Origin: Lachnospiraceae bacterium
GTDB lineage: Bacteria; Bacillota; Clostridia; Lachnospirales; Lachnospiraceae
Assembly (NCBI GenBank): GCA_024684155.1
Contig: JAIKXK010000231.1
Span: 1-8,073, forward strand
Reading direction: 5' to 3'
DNA: 8,073 bases
A program made the translations under genes and the position numbers. Every line of letters begins with the position of its first letter. The first letter of the stretch is position 1. This document shows positions 6,790 through 8,073 of the stretch, piece by piece. The notes beneath the pieces are model-generated. The model worked only from the letters and a program-made list of their open reading frames with translations. It had not been told where the DNA came from and searched no databases.

Positions 6790-7458
6790 ATGAAAAAAAT
6801 TAAAATCGCATATATTCTGAATATATGCATCTTTTTATTGGAAGTATTGGCAAATCTCTGGATGGCCAGCGGAATTCAAATCTTTGCACAAACTGAAGTC
6901 CTTAGCGCATCCAAACTTGCTATGTTGAAATACTTTACGGTAGACTCCAATATTTTGATGGGCATTGCCGCTTTCATCTATGCAATTTATTGCAAAAAAA
7001 TGCTATCCGGCGAAATAAAAAGCATCCCTCACTGGGTATCTTCTCTTCAGCTACTCAGTGTTGTAAGTGTAACACTTACCTTTATGGTAACGGTGTTCTT
7101 CTTGGCACCTACCGCCCCCTACAATTGGATACTTTTATTTGCGGACAGCAACTTTTTATTGCATCTTTTGAATCCGATTTTGGCGATCATCACCTTCGTT
7201 GGATTTGAAAAAAGAGATGATTTGAACTTTTATCACACCTTCATCGGTATTGTTCCCATGTTGATTTACGCAGTATTTTATATTATTGCTACGGTCACCC
7301 ATGCACCTGGCGGAGTCATTGAATACGGCTACGACTGGTACGGCTTTTTTATCGGTGGATTAAAAAGCGGATTCATTGTGGTTCCCATAATCATTGCAAT
7401 CACCTATTTATTTAGTTTTGTACTTTGGAAACTGAATAGATCCTTTATCCGAAACTAA
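6790..7458 (+). CDS. polytopic membrane protein, Pr6Pr / FAR-17a (AIG1)-like
   Basis: Integral membrane protein (222 residues) with about six hydrophobic segments: roughly 7-27, 51-68, 84-106, 121-138, 147-170 and 190-214, then a basic tail. There is no signal peptide cleavage site. The spacing of YFTVDSN (48-54) after helix one and FLLHLLNP (122-129) in the fourth segment recalls the Pr6Pr membrane proteins and the eukaryotic FAR-17a/AIG1/ADTRP group, in which a conserved Thr and His are the reported catalytic pair for hydrolysis of fatty-acid esters of hydroxy fatty acids. T50 and H125 here would be the equivalents. The family call rests on remembered motifs and topology, not alignment. The start is fixed by AAAGGA six bases before the ATG. 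It has its own strong promoter and ends in a 4-base overlap with the converging gene, with no terminator visible between them. Confidence 0.85.
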   Translation: MKKIKIAYILNICIFLLEVLANLWMASGIQIFAQTEVLSASKLAMLKYFTVDSNILMGIAAFIYAIYCKKMLSGEIKSIPHWVSSLQLLSVVSVTLTFMVTVFFLAPTAPYNWILLFADSNFLLHLLNPILAIITFVGFEKRDDLNFYHTFIGIVPMLIYAVFYIIATVTHAPGGVIEYGYDWYGFFIGGLKSGFIVVPIIIAITYLFSFVLWKLNRSFIRN

Positions 7459-7850
7459 TTTACATACTTCTGATACAAATCTACCAATTCATTGATTTCT
7501 TCATCAGATAATTCAGACTGAGCCATATCCTTTAAGGCAGCTGTATCACCGTTCTTATACAAATCAACGGCTTTTTGAACTGTTTCAGCATCCGCATGTT
7601 CTTCAATCATGTCCTGTACGGTTGCTTTGTCTTCCTCGGACATGCTGTCATAGATTTCTGTCGCTGCAGATGCATCTACACCAGCCTGCTCAGCAACGTT
7701 GGTGATTGCCTTTTCAGCGACGGTATCTACAACCTTTGATTTCAAAGGCGTCCATACCACAAAATACAATACGCAAGCGATTACAACAAGTGCTGCCAAA
7801 ACTCCTAAAAGTACAGGCAGTGCACTCTTCTTTTCTTTTTTTCTACTCAT
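7455..7850 (-). CDS. small membrane-anchored acidic protein, function unknown
   Basis: I do not recognise this 131-residue protein. It has a basic N-terminus (MSRKKEKKS), one hydrophobic segment at about 10-33, and then an acidic, Ala- and Glu/Asp-rich, apparently helical domain (35-131), probably outside the cell. VIAC at 23-26 resembles a lipobox, but the residues after the cysteine (VLYFVVW) are still hydrophobic, so a single transmembrane anchor is more likely than a lipoprotein. The ATG at 7850 is preferred: GGAG (7860-7863) lies nine bases upstream. A TTG at 7865 would add five residues but overlaps that ribosome binding site. Coding use looks like the neighbouring genes. It converges on the preceding membrane protein gene, and the two stop codons share bases 7455-7458. 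Confidence 0.8.
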   Translation of the reverse strand: MSRKKEKKSALPVLLGVLAALVVIACVLYFVVWTPLKSKVVDTVAEKAITNVAEQAGVDASAATEIYDSMSEEDKATVQDMIEEHADAETVQKAVDLYKNGDTAALKDMAQSELSDEEINELVDLYQKYVN

Positions 7851-7879
7851 ATTTTTTTGCTCCAATCATATTATTCGTA

Positions 7880-7885
7880 ATTATA
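7880..7885 (-). promoter_or_regulatory. possible -10 box for the small membrane-anchored protein
   Basis: The minus strand reads TATAAT at 7885-7880, placing a start near 7873 and a leader of about 22 bases before the ATG at 7850. The -35 region, TGGTCC at a 16-base spacing, matches only three of six consensus positions and lies inside the GC-rich segment to the right. Confidence 0.4.
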
Positions 7886-7890
7886 GTTTG

Positions 7891-8073
7891 TCGAGGTGAC
7901 GGGACCAGGGATGGGCTGGATAAGTTATTACTGAATTTGCTACGTGAGTATAACTGCTTTCCGACAGTCATCCGCGGAGCGAATGTGTAATACACTGCGT
8001 ACAGCCGTTAAGCTCGCGACTTTAGAAGCGAGCGCTACGGATGTTCGCCGGGATGGAACGAGCGGAGACGGTG
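7891..8073. other. GC-rich structured segment with no convincing gene
   Basis: Base composition changes sharply: 7961-8073 is about 58% G+C by hand count, while the surrounding DNA is clearly AT-rich. Hairpins include AGTTAT-T-ACT (7923-7932) with AGTATAACT (7947-7955); GTGT/ACAC at 7985-7995; and a 36-base stem-loop at 8005-8040 with CCGT/ACGG, a 3x3 internal loop, GCTCGC/GCGAGC and a 10-base loop. The palindrome TCCGCGGA lies at 7971-7978. On the minus strand one frame is open from the right edge to a stop at 7940-7942, but it has no start in the window and an odd Ser/Arg/Val-rich composition. It could be a dispersed repeat, a structured RNA, or a gene remnant; the segment continues past the edge. 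Confidence 0.55.

Noticed and set aside
7848..7869. Eight-codon minus-strand reading frame starting at 7869 and ending across the ATG at 7850
   Set aside because: It looks like a leader peptide overlapping the start codon, but no ribosome binding site precedes it and chance is a sufficient explanation.
7699..7990. Plus-strand open frames at 7699-7899 and 7706-7990
   Set aside because: Mostly antisense to the small membrane-anchored protein; the tail of the second runs into the GC-rich segment but no start or ribosome binding site supports it.
1..8073. CRISPR array, tRNA, rRNA or insertion sequence
   Set aside because: No regularly spaced direct repeats with unique spacers, no tRNA cloverleaf, no rRNA signature and no transposase reading frame were seen on either strand.

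Overview
The window looks like a piece of a Firmicutes chromosome, most likely a motile member of the Lachnospiraceae or a related clostridial group. The reasons are: a moderately AT-rich background; strong AGGAGG-type ribosome binding sites; an oxygen-sensitive single-chain pyruvate:ferredoxin oxidoreductase of fermentative anaerobes; a chemoreceptor; and a YkpA-type ABC-F protein of the Firmicutes branch. The genus cannot be fixed from this sequence.

Layout, left to right. (1) Positions 1-3000, minus strand: the first 1000 residues of pyruvate:ferredoxin oxidoreductase (nifJ); the C-terminal end lies outside the window. (2) 3001-3163: a short gap with the nifJ ribosome binding site and two stem-loops. 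(3) 3164-4609, minus strand: a six-helix methyl-accepting chemotaxis protein with no extracellular sensor domain and no obvious HAMP domain. (4) 4610-4835: a divergent promoter region. (5) 4836-6476, plus strand: an ABC-F ATPase of the YkpA/YbiT group whose second ATP site is strongly degenerate. (6) 6477-6789: three imperfect tandem repeats that begin on the ABC-F stop codon, a long nested terminator hairpin, then a promoter with perfect consensus hexamers and a structured leader. (7) 6790-7458, plus strand: a polytopic membrane protein resembling the Pr6Pr/FAR-17a (AIG1-ADTRP) type. (8) 7455-7850, minus strand: a small membrane-anchored acidic protein of unknown function, whose stop codon overlaps that of the previous gene tail to tail. 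(9) About 7891-8073: a GC-rich, hairpin-rich stretch with no convincing gene, unlike the rest of the window.

The genes do not form one pathway. The window reads as four or five independent transcription units: central carbon metabolism (pyruvate to acetyl-CoA plus reduced ferredoxin), chemotaxis, ribosome-associated ATPase, and two membrane proteins. I see no mobile-element gene, CRISPR array, tRNA or rRNA. I do not see a clear new multi-gene system. The best leads are the GC-rich structured segment at the right edge, the tandem repeats plus nested hairpin after the ABC-F gene, the asymmetric ATP sites of the ABC-F protein, and the T50/H125 pair in the membrane protein.
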